Positions 36,471-48,735 of a DNA stretch of 64,000 nucleotides are shown here, in pieces. Every line of letters begins with the position of its first letter. The first letter of the stretch is position 1. Position numbers and translations under genes: made by a program. This stretch comes from Warburgia ugandensis (lineage: Eukaryota > Streptophyta > Magnoliopsida > Canellales > Canellaceae), in NCBI GenBank assembly GCA_035236585.1, contig CP141128.1:33958684-34022683 (forward strand). Direction: 5' to 3'. The notes under the pieces were generated by a model. The model worked only from the letters and a program-made list of their open reading frames with translations. It had not been told where the DNA came from and did no database searches.

Positions 36471-37489
36471 GATGCTTTTTCATCCAATGCAATGATTATA
36501 AAAGATAAATCTTTAAACAATATTGTAAAAGTTCATGTGACTCAATGGACCATAGTTAAATGATGATAAAGCCTTTATTGGTGAAGACAAACATGTTACA
36601 ACTCCAGTTCATCGCTTGTAAATATCTATTGCATTTGTCTACAGCATTTAGAGATCTTTTCTATGTTTATATGTGAGTCATTTCATGTGAATACAATCAT
36701 TTGTAGTTGTACATATTAGTAGCTTGCTCATTTCAACAAATAGTAGTAAAAGGAATTAGGTTAAAAAAAAACCTAATTAAGGCTATTGATTACACAATTT
36801 TTATTCTATCTCTTGGTTGCAAAGATATTACAATTATTCCCTCTAGCTTATAGTCATGTGTACAAACTATAAGTTTAACATATTAAATTTTCTTCTATCT
36901 TGGAACCAATCATTATATTATTCTTAAGGTTTTAAGCTACAAGTTTGACATCTTCTAACAAATTTGCTAAAGTCTTCCTATAGTTCAACCTTATGAGTTA
37001 GTCTGAAATCTTTACATTGTTATTGAGTACTTATTAACATTCCGTACTATTTGAGGATTGCAAATATTATAGTATCAAATATGGAAGCTCTTTATATGTT
37101 AGAAGCATCTCTAAAGCCCAACTGTGGTCAAGGTATTGCAATGTCCACATAAGTGTAGATTTCAACCATGATGATCAGTTTGATTACTCTTTTGTCCTAA
37201 TGTTATAATTTGGATAAATGAAGTATTTTAAGTTAAATTTTTCTCTATAGCTAGTCCAAAGTATTCCAACATCAACTAAACCTATATATAATATGTTCCA
37301 GTCAAAAAGCATGACATCCATTCTTTTGTTTGGGTGGAACATCTAGGGTAACATTAACATTGTCTATTTAAATTTAGTCATTCATTTTTTATTAGATAAA
37401 GTGAAGTGTGTCACAAATAACCACTAAATTTATCACATGCTTCCATGATTTTCTATAATTAAAGACAATACTCTATAAACCATCTTTTG
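36471..37489. other. Unassigned AT-rich DNA
   Basis: About 1 kb without satellite cores, recognisable coding sequence, LTR ends or primer sites. By position it may be the inside of the decayed element whose inverted leader lies at 37490-38170. Confidence 0.4.
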
Positions 37490-38170
37490 CACTAAATCAT
37501 TCATATAAACACATGGCAATTAGTAAACTTTTCAAAACAACATATCTTAATCCACCTACTCGTTTGCCATTTATCCTTAGTTCTTGCTTTTACCACCTTT
37601 AGCTTGATCTATCAATTGACCAATTCATAGGTTTCATCATCAATCCATAGATAGACAGCTCCAATCATGTCTCTGTAGCTAAGATTAGTGTACTGAGAAA
37701 GCAAAGATATGCTAGTCTGTAGCACCAGCTGTGGAGCCTCTATAGATTAGAAAGAGATTTAGTGCTTGATCTCATAGATCTGGCATGAGAAGAATAACCA
37801 ACAGTCAAATCTTGGGAATGGGCTAGATATATTGTTGTTCTAGGGATTTGGTAATAGATCTATGGTCTAATCAAAATTAATACTTGAATCAGATATGAAT
37901 GGAGGAGTATGGTTCACTAATATAAGAATAGATCGAGATGAAGATCTAATCACACATCAGATCATCTAGTGTGAAATCTACATCCAGATCTAATTAGGTC
38001 TTATATTGATTATAGATCCAAGTATTACGTGTTCAATTAACAGTTGGATAGTCTCACAGGGGTGGATCGGTGAAAGATACAATGTTTGGTGATTGATTTG
38101 GGGTTGGATTGGGATGAAAGGATCAGATCAACCATAGATCTGGGTTGTTGTGACCAAAGGGTTGGATTGC
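37490..38170 (-). mobile_element. Inverted copy of the gypsy leader at 19.15-19.82 kb
   Basis: The reverse complement matches 19156-19816, including AGACATGATTGGAGC, CGAGTAGGTGGATTAAGAT and CAATCACCAAACATTGTATC. The match stops just before the recognisable gag of the + strand copy. The outer side abuts minus-strand satellite at 38171, as the + strand copy abuts + strand satellite, so the pair with its satellite flank looks like an inverted segmental duplication. Confidence 0.88.
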
Positions 38171-38200
38171 CAAGGGACTTCCATAGACATGTAATGTTTT
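38171..38200 (-). repeat. 30-bp satellite scrap
   Basis: CAAGGGACTTCCATAGACAT then GTAATGTTTT is a minus-strand satellite subunit pair, wedged between the inverted leader and the truncated 5' LTR. Confidence 0.88.
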
Positions 38201-41130
38201 CTTAATAAGTAGTTGGATGTTTTATTTTAATTAAAATATAAAACCAAGGAATTTGTGAGAAAAATTAGCATCATTAGATTCTACACTCAAAATGGAATTC
38301 AACGCCTCAAAGAACACTGAAAACGGAGTTCGTATGGAGAAGTTATAAGCATTGAAAGGTCAAGGGCATATCTATAATTTGATTGCAAAATAGCTAAGGC
38401 TCGAAAACACAAGGTGTCATTTTACTAACTACACCCCCCCAGGTCGTCTCCTACCTCTAGCCACTGACCTACACAACATCGCCTTTGCAAGGAGGCGCCA
38501 AAAGCAATGGCAGCACTGCCCTTGCTATCTATAAAAATCCTCTTCCCCTCTCCCTTCGATCATCTCTTCTTCTCCTCTTCTAGGGTTTCCAGCCTAGGGT
38601 TTTGGAAAATTGGAAAACCCTTCTAGCTTTCTCAGTAAATTCTGGCACTGGCCCTGGTCCTTCCTTCGGGGTGGCCATACTCCTCTCTCTTCTTTCCTCT
38701 GGTCTCACGGAAGCTAGGTTTTCCCCTTCTTCATGTTTTTCGGCAACTTGGGGTTCAGACAAGCATAGGAGAACTTTGTATCTTCGGCAAGATGGGGTGC
38801 CATTTTAGGCTGCCTAGGTAAGCCCCCATCTTCCTCTCTTATTTTTTCTTTTTTCCCTGACCAAATCCATGTCGGATCAGGTGTTTCTAGGCCAGAGAAT
38901 GCGTTGGGGAAGACGGGTTCGTTCCAAAACCCTCGACCCGACCGTCCCAGGGATGCAGCATGCAATGCGTGCCTAAAACGTGGTCCCTGGGGTGGCCTTT
39001 GGATGAGCACGGCATGCAGGCGGGGGTCCTAGTTCGACTAGGGCACACGAGCATCTTGGGAGCCATGAAGCCGCTGCCCTCGCTACGAAGACGTCTCTGT
39101 GTGATGCCATTCAAGATGTGCACCCTGGCGCATCGCTTAGGCAAGCGCACGCATGAAAATGCAATCTCAGTTCACCCCGGACGAGCACGCGTCGTGGGAA
39201 CTGTGACGCGTGGGCCCGGTATGGACAAATCTGGTTCGTCCGTAGCTTAGCAACACTAAAACTGCAATTAAGGATGCTATATAACTCTGATTGACGATCC
39301 AAAAGAACTGTTGTGTTCGTATTAGTGACGCAACCTAATAAGATTATGAAAAGTAGGATCAGAGGATGATTTTGCATAACTATAGCCCAAAAATCATAGA
39401 AATCTCCTAGATCGACAAGACTAAAGATAATCAAATCTCATAGATTGATCCATTTGATATATTAGGAGATCGATATACCTAGATCAACCCTAAATTACAT
39501 AAATTAACCATTAGAAACCCACAAATCAAAGATCTATAACCTATAGTATAGATCTAGCCGTTGATCTATAAAATAAGAAATAATATTCGAATTCTTATTT
39601 CCACATAATATCTAGGACTTCACTAAGGTATGCTAAGACTCTCATTAGAGAGGAACTAAGTTAAGTGAAAGCTAAGTGACAACGGCCGAGGTAGGTAGTA
39701 TGATACTACTAAGTTTTTAAATGCATTCCAAAACCCTAAGTGATTTACTTGTTGTTATTACCATGTTTCATATGCTTTTGAGATATGATGTTCTTATATG
39801 AGTATGCAGACTTGTCTTCCTAATTTATGGCCTTGAACACGATTTATGGCATGGCAAGATTTTATGCATTGCTCGCATGTTTGAAAATAAATGCATAAAT
39901 TGCATGATTTGGATGATTGAGATTTGGATTTATATATGTGCTTTTGGGCTATTGAACCTGATGGGCACTATGCTGAGAGGTTGTTATGTACGGGGTTGGC
40001 CTCCCAACCTCTACTACAAAAAAGGTAGATGTCATCACTGCCGAAAATGCATTGTCCCTTCCTTGACTACTATGATAAATAGGGACGACCACTAGAGGTG
40101 TACCGCACCCTTTCGGGGACATATCCATAGTCACCGTGGAGGCTATGGTGGATTGGTCTCTAGATACTGGAGACACACGATTCAGAGGTGTTCTGGTCAT
40201 GAGCAGAGTTGGCCCTATGATTTCAGTTGTATTGTTATGCATATAGCATTGAGATGGTCGTAAATGTGTACTCGTGACCAGTTGGTTTGATATGATTACC
40301 AACCCATCAGCTTGAGTTCCAAGTGGGAAAATCATCGAATGAGGCAGCTTGCAGTGGGAACAAAACAAAAAGACCATGTGCATGACACTTATAATGAGGC
40401 TAGCATCTGCTTGGAATGACGACTCTTTTAAGAGTTTCATTATTATTATTTTCATTAACTCGTTGGCTTGATGTGTTTGCCAAGATCTTATTATATGAAT
40501 CAATTGATTTCTACCTTATGATTTTCATGACATTCATATTGTGATTAAAGCATTTTAGTAAAAGGATTTTGGGGTTGAAATGTGTAAAAGAGCTTATGTG
40601 TTATTTACATAAATATGCATGTTGATACAGAAAGAAGTTGCATGATGTTTTACATGGAGAGCCTCTTTTGAAACTATACATGTTGCATGCCATGTTTTCG
40701 AAATAGTAGTATCAAATCACCTACTAAGTATGAAGAATACTCACCCAGATATATTATTTTTATAGATTAATCCAAAAAGGATTAGAAGAAACCCCAAGAC
40801 ATGTTGGTGTCATGATCAAGTAAATAAAGAAGAGACAAATATGAATGTAAGTAAAATCTCAACCTTTTGGACATGTATCTGTAATTATTATAGTTGGACT
40901 ATGCGTTGTGACTAGATGGACGTGGGAAATATTTATGATTTTCTTCATTTTTCAAAATTTTCTTATTCCTTTTGAAGATAAATGACACTCGAGGTTTTCA
41001 AAATGAATTTAAAACAAAAGATTTTCATTGCATTGCATTGTTTTCTAAAAGTGTTTTCAAATAGGGATCGATCCTACCTTAGGAATTAGATTTGCATTTG
41101 AAAATGAATGTGAAGACCTGGGTCGTCATA
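38201..41130 (+). mobile_element. 5' LTR, 5'-truncated
   Basis: Collinear with 44633-47576. It starts inside the LTR at CTTAATAAGTAGTTGG and ends GACCTGGGTCGTCATA (terminal CA changed to TA). It contains a CpG-rich segment (38880-39240) and a TATA-like TATAAAAAT at 38530. Open frames in it, including a 184-codon antisense one at 39949-40503, are not kept intact in the 3' LTR. Confidence 0.9.
38530..38538 (+). promoter_or_regulatory. Likely LTR TATA box
   Basis: TATAAAAAT followed by CCTCTTCCCCTCTCCC; same relative position as 21975 and 44961. Confidence 0.6.
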
Positions 41131-41132
41131 GT

Positions 41133-41145
41133 TGGTATCAGAGCC
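41133..41145 (+). other. Primer-binding site (tRNA-iMet type)
   Basis: Perfect TGGTATCAGAGCC two bases after the 5' LTR end; it fixes the LTR boundary and orientation. Confidence 0.95.
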
Positions 41146-44100
41146 TAGTTTTATCCTTTCACAACCAGTCCTACATGTCCAAAAGTCATATACGACAAAA
41201 ATAATTAAGAAAAAATAGTTTAAATATAGGTAGTAGAGATGACTAGAATAAGAAATAATATTAGACCACGAAGAAATGCACCATAAATAAATAGGTAAAA
41301 GGAGGATAGATATGGCAAATACTTAGGTACTGGATGGCTCATATCCTATCAAAACTCTAGTCTAACATACTTAAGGGTTAATGATTGTTGTGCAGTAGTG
41401 CAAACAAGGAAAATTAGTATACGAGCTTAAGACTGAGGATTGAGAATACAAGATGATACTAGTGGAATCCTTAAGAGATAACTTTGACTTCTAATGGATC
41501 AATCAAAGGTTGGAATTCTACAGAACATGACTCTATAATAAATGACTTAATTGGAACTTTATGGAAAACAAATGGCCATCTTACAATAATAGAAAAGATT
41601 AGAAGATGAGTATGATAATGGGTACATTATCAAGAAGAAGGTAACATGAATATGACGGGAAGAGGTAAAAGACTATAGTTGAGGAGAATGACAAAGAAAT
41701 TGAGTATAGCAAAGTTATTAGAAGATTTTGATGCTAAATCTAATGGGGATGATAGATCTATGATAATCAACATGATTAGGACATGAACTTATGAGGGGAG
41801 CATGGTATGAACAAGATGTTAATGAATTTGTTAAGACACTACATGATTTTATTGAGAATACGAACGATGAAGGATTTTGATGATATTAGAAAATTTAACA
41901 TTTCCTAGAAGTATTCAGTTCATCACCTCTGTTGAACAAAAGTGTGGATGTAGTATGGATTATATGCAACAAATCAAATGAAGACACAGATCTAAGAGGA
42001 CAAAAGGAAGATTTTGGCTAAATAATAATGAGAGAGAGAGAGATGCAACCATAAGTACTTGATGGACGCTAAATAGCCAAAATAAGAAGATCATGATATG
42101 CTGAGGATAGGAAAGATGGATCATTCCAATTGAGGGAGTAATAGTAGTTGAGTTGGTGATCTTATTATGGTGAAAGAGTATAATAGAGATAAAACAGTAA
42201 AAACTACAGTCTTTGAGTAGAGTGTTGACAATTGAGGGTGGTGACCAACTAGGAATTTAGTTTTACAATAAGTTTGATTCTTATCTCTATTGGTGATATT
42301 AGAATTTTATCAGGTCCATGAGTCTATGAGGAAACACTAGGGGCTATAAGGAGAAGTTGATAATACCCTACATTGCCATTTTATGATCGAGTGAAGTTAT
42401 AATGAAAAGTTGAGAGCAAGGATAGTAACTTGTCCAATTGATCTTCATTGCCGAGAGTATTATCAAAAATCAACTTGAGGTTCTGAGATCGTTAAGGAAA
42501 ATTGAAGGAGCAAGTATCTTGACAACATTATTTAGCCTAGATGTAAGTGTCATTATCATTGGAATAAGGTTGATTGAGCTAAGGTATTCAAATCATATCT
42601 AATTAACCATAATAATATCTAATACATAGTAGCGTAAGTTATGAAGGATGTTATGGGTACTTAGACATGTGTATTTCCCTAAAGGAAATCAATTGATTAG
42701 ACTAAGTCATTGGAGGATCTAAGAGTGCAATAGGCATAGTATACAACCAAGATAGAGGTGGAATGAGACATGATCGAAAGCAATGACAAAAATTGCTAAT
42801 ATTCCCAGGCCCTAATAGATGACAAGCTATGGAGATCACTTTGAGTTTGGAAAGGTATGCCATTGCTTGGGTTGGGAGGAAAGGTGGTTAAGCACTGATC
42901 ATTTTAGAGACCTTTGAGCCGTAGCCTGTAAATTTGGGAAAGGATGTCCAAGTGATCGGACAGAACCTTTGTCTATGAAGATGCTCTATGCTTACCTATG
43001 TGTGTCTTAAAAATCGTTGCTCCAAAAACTTCAGCACCAATTGATGTGATGACTATTGGATGATTCTTATTACTATAAGATGAGGTGGTATGTGAAAAGA
43101 TACACTTTGAGAAATTCAGAGAATCGCTACGAATGGGGACAAAGCCTTGACGAGTATATCGACATGAGGAATGGAACAAGAAACATTAAGATAGTATTCA
43201 CACTATATATAGTAATAGTTGATGTTTAATTGCTTTTAAACAAAAAGGCATTTGTTATATATACGTATCAAGTACAAAGACCAACTGAAGAAACTGAATA
43301 GAAGTAAAGGTTATAAGGGATAAATTTATTGGATTAAGTATAGGGCATTTGGTGTGGGAGGTCACAAAGAATCAAGTAAGGAAAACATGAACATAGTACG
43401 TGGACTCTATTTGAGGTAACAAACTTTGACATAAGTATAAATATGGCTGGAATTCTAATGACAATTTTAGGTAAATAATGAGATAAGAACATTAGATCTA
43501 TGAAGATAGATTCACCATAAACTGTTGACTTGATTTCAAATCAATTCTTCGAGGAAGAACATCTTTGATAGAATTCAATAATAGTTAGAAGATCTTATTT
43601 GCAGTACGTACTATTATCATTGAGAGAAGATGCTACTTGATTTGTTTTCATGGTTCTATTATGCATGCAAACATTGGTTAAGGAATCAAGTCACATATGA
43701 AAAGCGAAAGACAGTTGGAGACTAGGATTAAAACACCTTTCCAACTAAAGGAGTTGGTACGAAGAAAACTCTTAGCATTGATATTAAGAAAGGAGAAGTG
43801 ATAATGTATCAATCATTGAAGTTTCTTGACGAACATATGAGCCAAGTGAGACTTGATAAAAAGATTATAAACTTTTGGGATTCTTACTAGCAAGATACAA
43901 TCAACCCTTAATAGACTCTAATAGGTCATTTGATGGAAGACAAGAGGCAACAGAAACTATTCTATACTAGTCAAAATGAAAGACAAGAAATAAGATGATA
44001 TAGTATCAAAGTAGAGGAGAATAAATTCTACATGATTAGAGGAGTATGGTCATCTAAGGATTTGTCAATAATTAATTGGATAAACACAATAGTAATGAGA

Positions 44101-44493
44101 TGAACTACAATAAGAACCAGTATTGACAAGAGAACAAGTAAAGAATGCAGTATCAGAGTACGTAGTGGAACTAAAGAATGCAGTATCAGAGTACGCAGTG
44201 GAACTAGCTCCTGAGTATGTAAAGCAAGCTAAACTGTAGTTACATTTAAGGCCATTATGGAAGGCATTATGAAAAAGAGCATGATAAATTGAGGATATAC
44301 CTAGATTTGATTGCAAGGTAACATAAAGAGAATTTCAAGGATAACATTCCTTTACTTATTGACTCAATTGAGGTAGTGGATGAGAGATATATCGGATGAA
44401 GCAAAGAAATTCTTTTACTTAGAGTCCTAAGGGAGATTGCATTCATCAAAAGGTTGTCTAAGAGACAAATAACTTGAAGATAATAATTTGAGG
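41146..44493 (+). other. Internal region without recognisable gag-pol
   Basis: About 3.3 kb, purine-rich on the + strand, with stops in all frames. A possible degenerate start reading RNNIRPRRNAP near 41250 resembles the basic beginnings of some plant Gag proteins, but nothing further supports this. No protease, VDD, integrase or zinc-knuckle motif was found. A 33-bp tandem duplication lies at 44139-44204. Confidence 0.6.
44139..44204 (+). repeat. 33-bp tandem duplication
   Basis: Two copies (44139-44171, 44172-44204) of TAAAGAATGCAGTATCAGAG plus TACG(T/C)AGTGGAAC, differing at one base: a recent event in an otherwise decayed interior. The length is 11 codons, but no open frame is supported here. 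Confidence 0.95.
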
Positions 44494-44529
44494 AATTTCG
44501 AGGATGAAATTCTTTGAAGGTCGTAATGA
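44494..44529 (+). other. Degenerate polypurine-tract region
   Basis: AATTTCGAGGATGAAATTC then TTTGAAGG precedes the 3' LTR. This is the usual chromovirus TTTCGAGGA(C/T)GAAATTC ending with a weakened purine tract. Confidence 0.8.
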
Positions 44530-47500
44530 TGTAATGACTCAACATTTTCAATATTATTATATCACTTTTACAACCATGATCAATCATGATGTTTGGTTGT
44601 TTATTTTGGGAAGTAATATATGCTTAAATCACCTTAATAGGTGGTTGGATTTTTTTATTTTAATTAAAATAGGAAACTAAGGAATTTGTGAGAAAAATCA
44701 GTATCATTAGATTCTACACTCGAAATGGAATCCAACACCTCAAAGAACACTAAAAACGGACTTTGTATGAAGAACTTATAAGCGTTGAAAGGTGGAGGGC
44801 ATATCTATAATTTGATTGCATAACAGCTAAGGCCCAAAAGCACAAGGGATTGTTTTACTAATGATACCCCCCTAGGTCGTCCCCTACCTCCAGCCACTAA
44901 CCTATTGAGCACCACCTCTACAAGGCGGTGCCAGAAGAAATGGCGACACCACCTTGTCTATATATTAAAACCCTCTTCCCCTCTTCCCCTCACCCTCCAA
45001 TCATCTCTTCTTCTCCTTTTCTGGGGTTTCAAGGCTAAGGTTCCAGCAAATCAGAAAACCCTTCTAGCTTTCTCCACAAATTTCACCACCAGCCCAGGTC
45101 CTTGCCTCGGCTAGCCGTACTCCTCTCTCTTCTTTCCTCTGGTCTCACAGAAGTTAGGTTTTCCCCTTCTTTGTGTTTTTCAGCAATCTGGGGTTCGGAC
45201 AGGTGTAGTAGAACTTTGCATCGCTGGCAAGATGGGTCACCATTTCAGGCTACCCAAGTAAGCCCCCATCCTACTCTCTTAATTTTCCCTTTTTCCCTGA
45301 CCAGATCCATGTTGGATCTAGTGTTTCTCGACCAAAGAACGCGCCTGGGAAGACGGGTTCATTCTAGAACCCTTGACCTGATCGTCCCAGGGACACAGCC
45401 TGCGACCTGCTCCTGAAACGCTGTCCCTGGCAAGGTCTTTTGACACGCTCGGTGGGTAGGCGCTGGTCTTGGTTCAACTAGGGCGCTTGAGCATCCTAGG
45501 AGCCTTGACGCCGCTGCCCCCGCACCAAAGACGTCTCCGTGTGATGTCATCCAGGATGCACACCTTGGCATGTCGCTCAGGCATGCACAGGGGTGCAAAC
45601 GTGGTCTTGGTTTGACCGGGACGCACACTCGTCCTGGGAACCATGACGCACGGGCCCGATATGGACGAATCTTGTTTGTCCATAGGCTAATGACACTAAA
45701 ATTGCAATTAAGGAGGCTATAGAACTCCGATCGACAATCCAAAAGAACCATTGTGTTTGTATTGGCCATTCGGACTTAATAAGACTTCGAAAATTAGGAT
45801 CAGAGGATATTTTGCATGACAATAGCCCAAAAATCATAGAAATCTCCTAGATCGACAAGACCAAAGATAATCAAATCTCATAGATTAATCCATTTTATAT
45901 ATTAGGAGATCAATGTACCTAAATCAACCCTAAATTACATAAGTTAACCATTAGAAACCCACAAATCAGAGATCTATAACCTAGAGTATAGATCTAGCCG
46001 TTGATCTATAAAATAAGAAATAATATTCAAATTCTTATTTCCTAATAATATGCAGGACTTCACCAAGGTATGCTAGGACTCTCATTGGAGAGGAACGTAA
46101 GTTAAGTGAAAGCTAAGTGACAACGGTCGAGTTAGGTAGTCTGATACTACTAAGTTTTTAAATGCATTTCAAAACCCTAAGTGATTTACTTGTTGTCATT
46201 ACCGTGTTTTATATGCTTTTGAGATATGATGTTCTTATACGAGTATGCAGACTTGTCTTCCTAATTTATGGCCTTGAACACGATTTATGGCATGGGCAGA
46301 TTTTATGCATTGCTCGCATGTTTGAAAGTAAATGCATAAATTGCATGATTTTGATAATTAAGATGTGGATATATATATATATATATATATATGCTTTTGA
46401 GCTATTGAGCCTAGTAGGCACTAGGTTGAGAGGTTGTTATGTACGAGGTTAGCCTCCGGCCTCTACCACCAAAAAGGTGGGTGGTATCGCTACCAAAAAT
46501 GGCATTGTCCCTTCCCTGACTGCTGTGGTAAGTAGGGACGACCACTGGAGGTGTCATGGCACCCTTTCGAGATATATCCATAGTCACTGTAGAGGCTATA
46601 GTGGACTGGTCTTTAGATACCGAAGACACACAAGTCAGAGGTGTTCTGGTCATGAGCATAGTTGGCCCTATGATTTCAGTTGTATTGTTATCACATTGGG
46701 ATGGTCATAAACCTGTACTCGTGACCAGTCGGTTTGATATGATTGCCGACTCATCAACTTGAGTTTCAAGTGGGCAGATCGTCGAATGAGGCAGCCTGCG
46801 ATGGGAACAAAACCAAAAGACCATGTGCATGATACTTATAGTGAGGCTAGCATCTACTTGGAATGACGACTATTTTAAGAGTTTCATGATTGTTGTTTTC
46901 ATTGACTCATTGGCTTGATGTGTTTGCTAAGATCTTATTATATGAATCAATTAATTTCTACCTTATGATTTTCATGACATTCATACAATGATTACATCAT
47001 TTCAGTAATAGGATTCTAGGGTTGAAATGTGTAAAAGGGCTTATGTTTATTTGCATAAATATGCATGTTGACACATAAAGAAGTTGCATGATGTTTTACA
47101 TGGAGAGCCTCTTTTAAAACTATACATGTTACATGCTGTGTTTTAAAAATAGTAGTATCAAATCACTTACTGAGTATGAGGAATACTAAGCCAAATATAT
47201 TATTTTACAGATTAGTCCAAAAAGGATTAGAAGAAACCCTAGGACATGGTGGTGTCACGATCAAGTAAATGAAGAAGACACAAATATGAATGTAAGTAAA
47301 ATCTCTACCTTTTGGACATGTATATATAATTATTATAGATGGACTGTGCATTGTGACTAGATAGACTTGGGAAATATTTATGGGTTTCTTCATTTTTCAA
47401 ATATTTTTTATTCCTCTTGAAGATAAATGACACTTGGGGTTTTCAAAATGAATTTAAAATAAAAGATTTTCTACTGCATTGCATTGTTTTCTAAAATTAT

Positions 47501-47576
47501 TTTCAAATAAGGATCGATCCCGCCTTAGGAATTAGTTTTGCATTTAAAAATGCATGTGAGAACCTGGGTCATCACA
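44530..47576 (+). mobile_element. 3' LTR, complete (3,047 bp)
   Basis: TGTAATGACTC at the start and GGGTCATCACA at the end, so the termini are inverted-repeat-like TG...CA. It matches the 5' LTR throughout with scattered changes. An (AT)n run at 46369-46391 is absent from the 5' LTR. It is followed at once by minus-strand integrase sequence of another element. Confidence 0.92.
44961..44970 (+). promoter_or_regulatory. Likely LTR TATA box
   Basis: TATATTAAAA followed by CCCTCTTCCCC; aligned with TATAAAAAG (21975) and TATAAAAAT (38530) in the other copies. Confidence 0.5.
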
Positions 47577-48735
47577 GATGTAAATCTGCTATCCCTATCT
47601 AAAATGATGGTTACAGCTGTGCCATGTAAACTCGCGATCTCTTTGATATACACCTTTGCTAAGCTGTCTAAGGATTGTGTCTATCAAATAAGAAGAAAAT
47701 GAGCTGATTTTTGTTACTCAATCTGCAACCACCCAAATCATGTCATGTCCATTCGACATCCTAGGTAGGCCACTAGTGAAGTCCATAGTGATGTGATCCC
47801 ATTTTCACAGTCGAAGATCTAACCACTATAACATTCCTGTAGGCCTCTAGTGTTCAACCTTTACCTATTGGCAGGTTAAACACCTCGCTACACATGCTCT
47901 CACATTCTTCTTCATTCCATTCCACAAAAAATTTCTTTTCAAATCATGATATATCGTGGTTCCCCTTAGGTGAATGGCATATCGCAAGCGATGTGCTTTG
48001 TGAAGAATTTCTTATCTTGACTCTTTATTTGATGGAACTACCAATCTTCCATTGAATCGCACATCTCCATCTGCACTCTGATTAAACCCTAGTGTACTAA
48101 TCAGTTCCTGTATATCTATGTCTTCTTTCTAAGCATGGAGAACCTTCTCAATTATAGTACATTTCACTGCTAAGTTGGCCACAAATGATCCTTTACCCCT
48201 ATCTTGATTTTCTAGTTTACATTAAACTATATCCTGAAGTAATTTTCACTTTCTTAAGAGCATACCTGCTATCAACCCCTCAGTCTTTTGACTCAATGCA
48301 TCAGCCACTATATTGGCCTTTTTTGGGTGATACTGGATGGAGTAGTCATAGTCTTTTAAATACTTCATCCATCTTCATTGCCTCATATTTAGATCTTATT
48401 GAGAGAATATGTATTTGAGGCTTTTATGGTCTATGAAAACATCAAATTTCTCACCATACAGGTAATGTCTTCATATTTTCAATGCTAAAACTACTATTTC
48501 CAACTCCAAATCATGAGTGGGATCATTCTTCTCATGTGTTTTCAATTGTCAAGAAGCATATGCAGTCACCTTATCACGTTGCATCAATACACACCCTAGT
48601 CCTTTGTTTGATGCATCACAAAATATTACAAATCCTCCACTACCTAAAGGAAGTGCTGAACTTTGTGCTAACATGAGTCTCCTTTTAATTCAAGGAAACT
48701 CGCTTCACATTCATCATTCCACATAGTTTGGAATG
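47577..48735 (-). pseudogene. pol: Ty3/gypsy RNase H-integrase remnant, minus strand
   Basis: On the minus strand, in order: KVTAYAS, stop, QLKTHEKN-like and PTHDLELEIVVLALKI (RT/RNase H junction, about 48640-48480); RHYLYGEKFDVFIDHKSLKY (RNase H, about 48470-48400); [20 protein letters not shown] (about 48350-48285); an H2C2 zinc-finger-like stretch with HLRGTTIYHDLKRNFLW and later RC.TC (about 47980-47870); then integrase core pieces KSAHFLLI, TQSLDSLAKVYIKEIASLHG and LDRDSRFT (about 47730-47580). Stops and frameshifts break it. It is cut on one side by the 3' LTR at 47576 (just after the second catalytic-Asp block) and on the other by an LTR remnant. It is unrelated in orientation to the 38.2-47.6 kb element. 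Confidence 0.9.

Larger units (their letters stand above)
38201..47576 (+). mobile_element. Ty3/gypsy-type retrotransposon with ~3-kb LTRs, no recognisable coding region
   Basis: Two collinear LTRs (38201-41130 and 44530-47576) flank a ~3.4-kb interior with a tRNA-iMet primer site after the 5' LTR and a gypsy-type TTTCGAGGATGAAATTC motif before the 3' LTR. The 5' LTR lacks its first ~103 bp. LTRs are long relative to the interior and no Gag or Pol motif is readable, so it is either a non-autonomous LARD-like element or one decayed beyond recognition. A target duplication cannot be tested because the 5' end is missing. Confidence 0.88.

Noticed and set aside
39949..40503. 184-codon antisense open frame in the 5' LTR
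   Set aside because: The equivalent region in the 3' LTR (about 46400-46950) has the frame broken, and it lies antisense to the LTR; no motif recognised.
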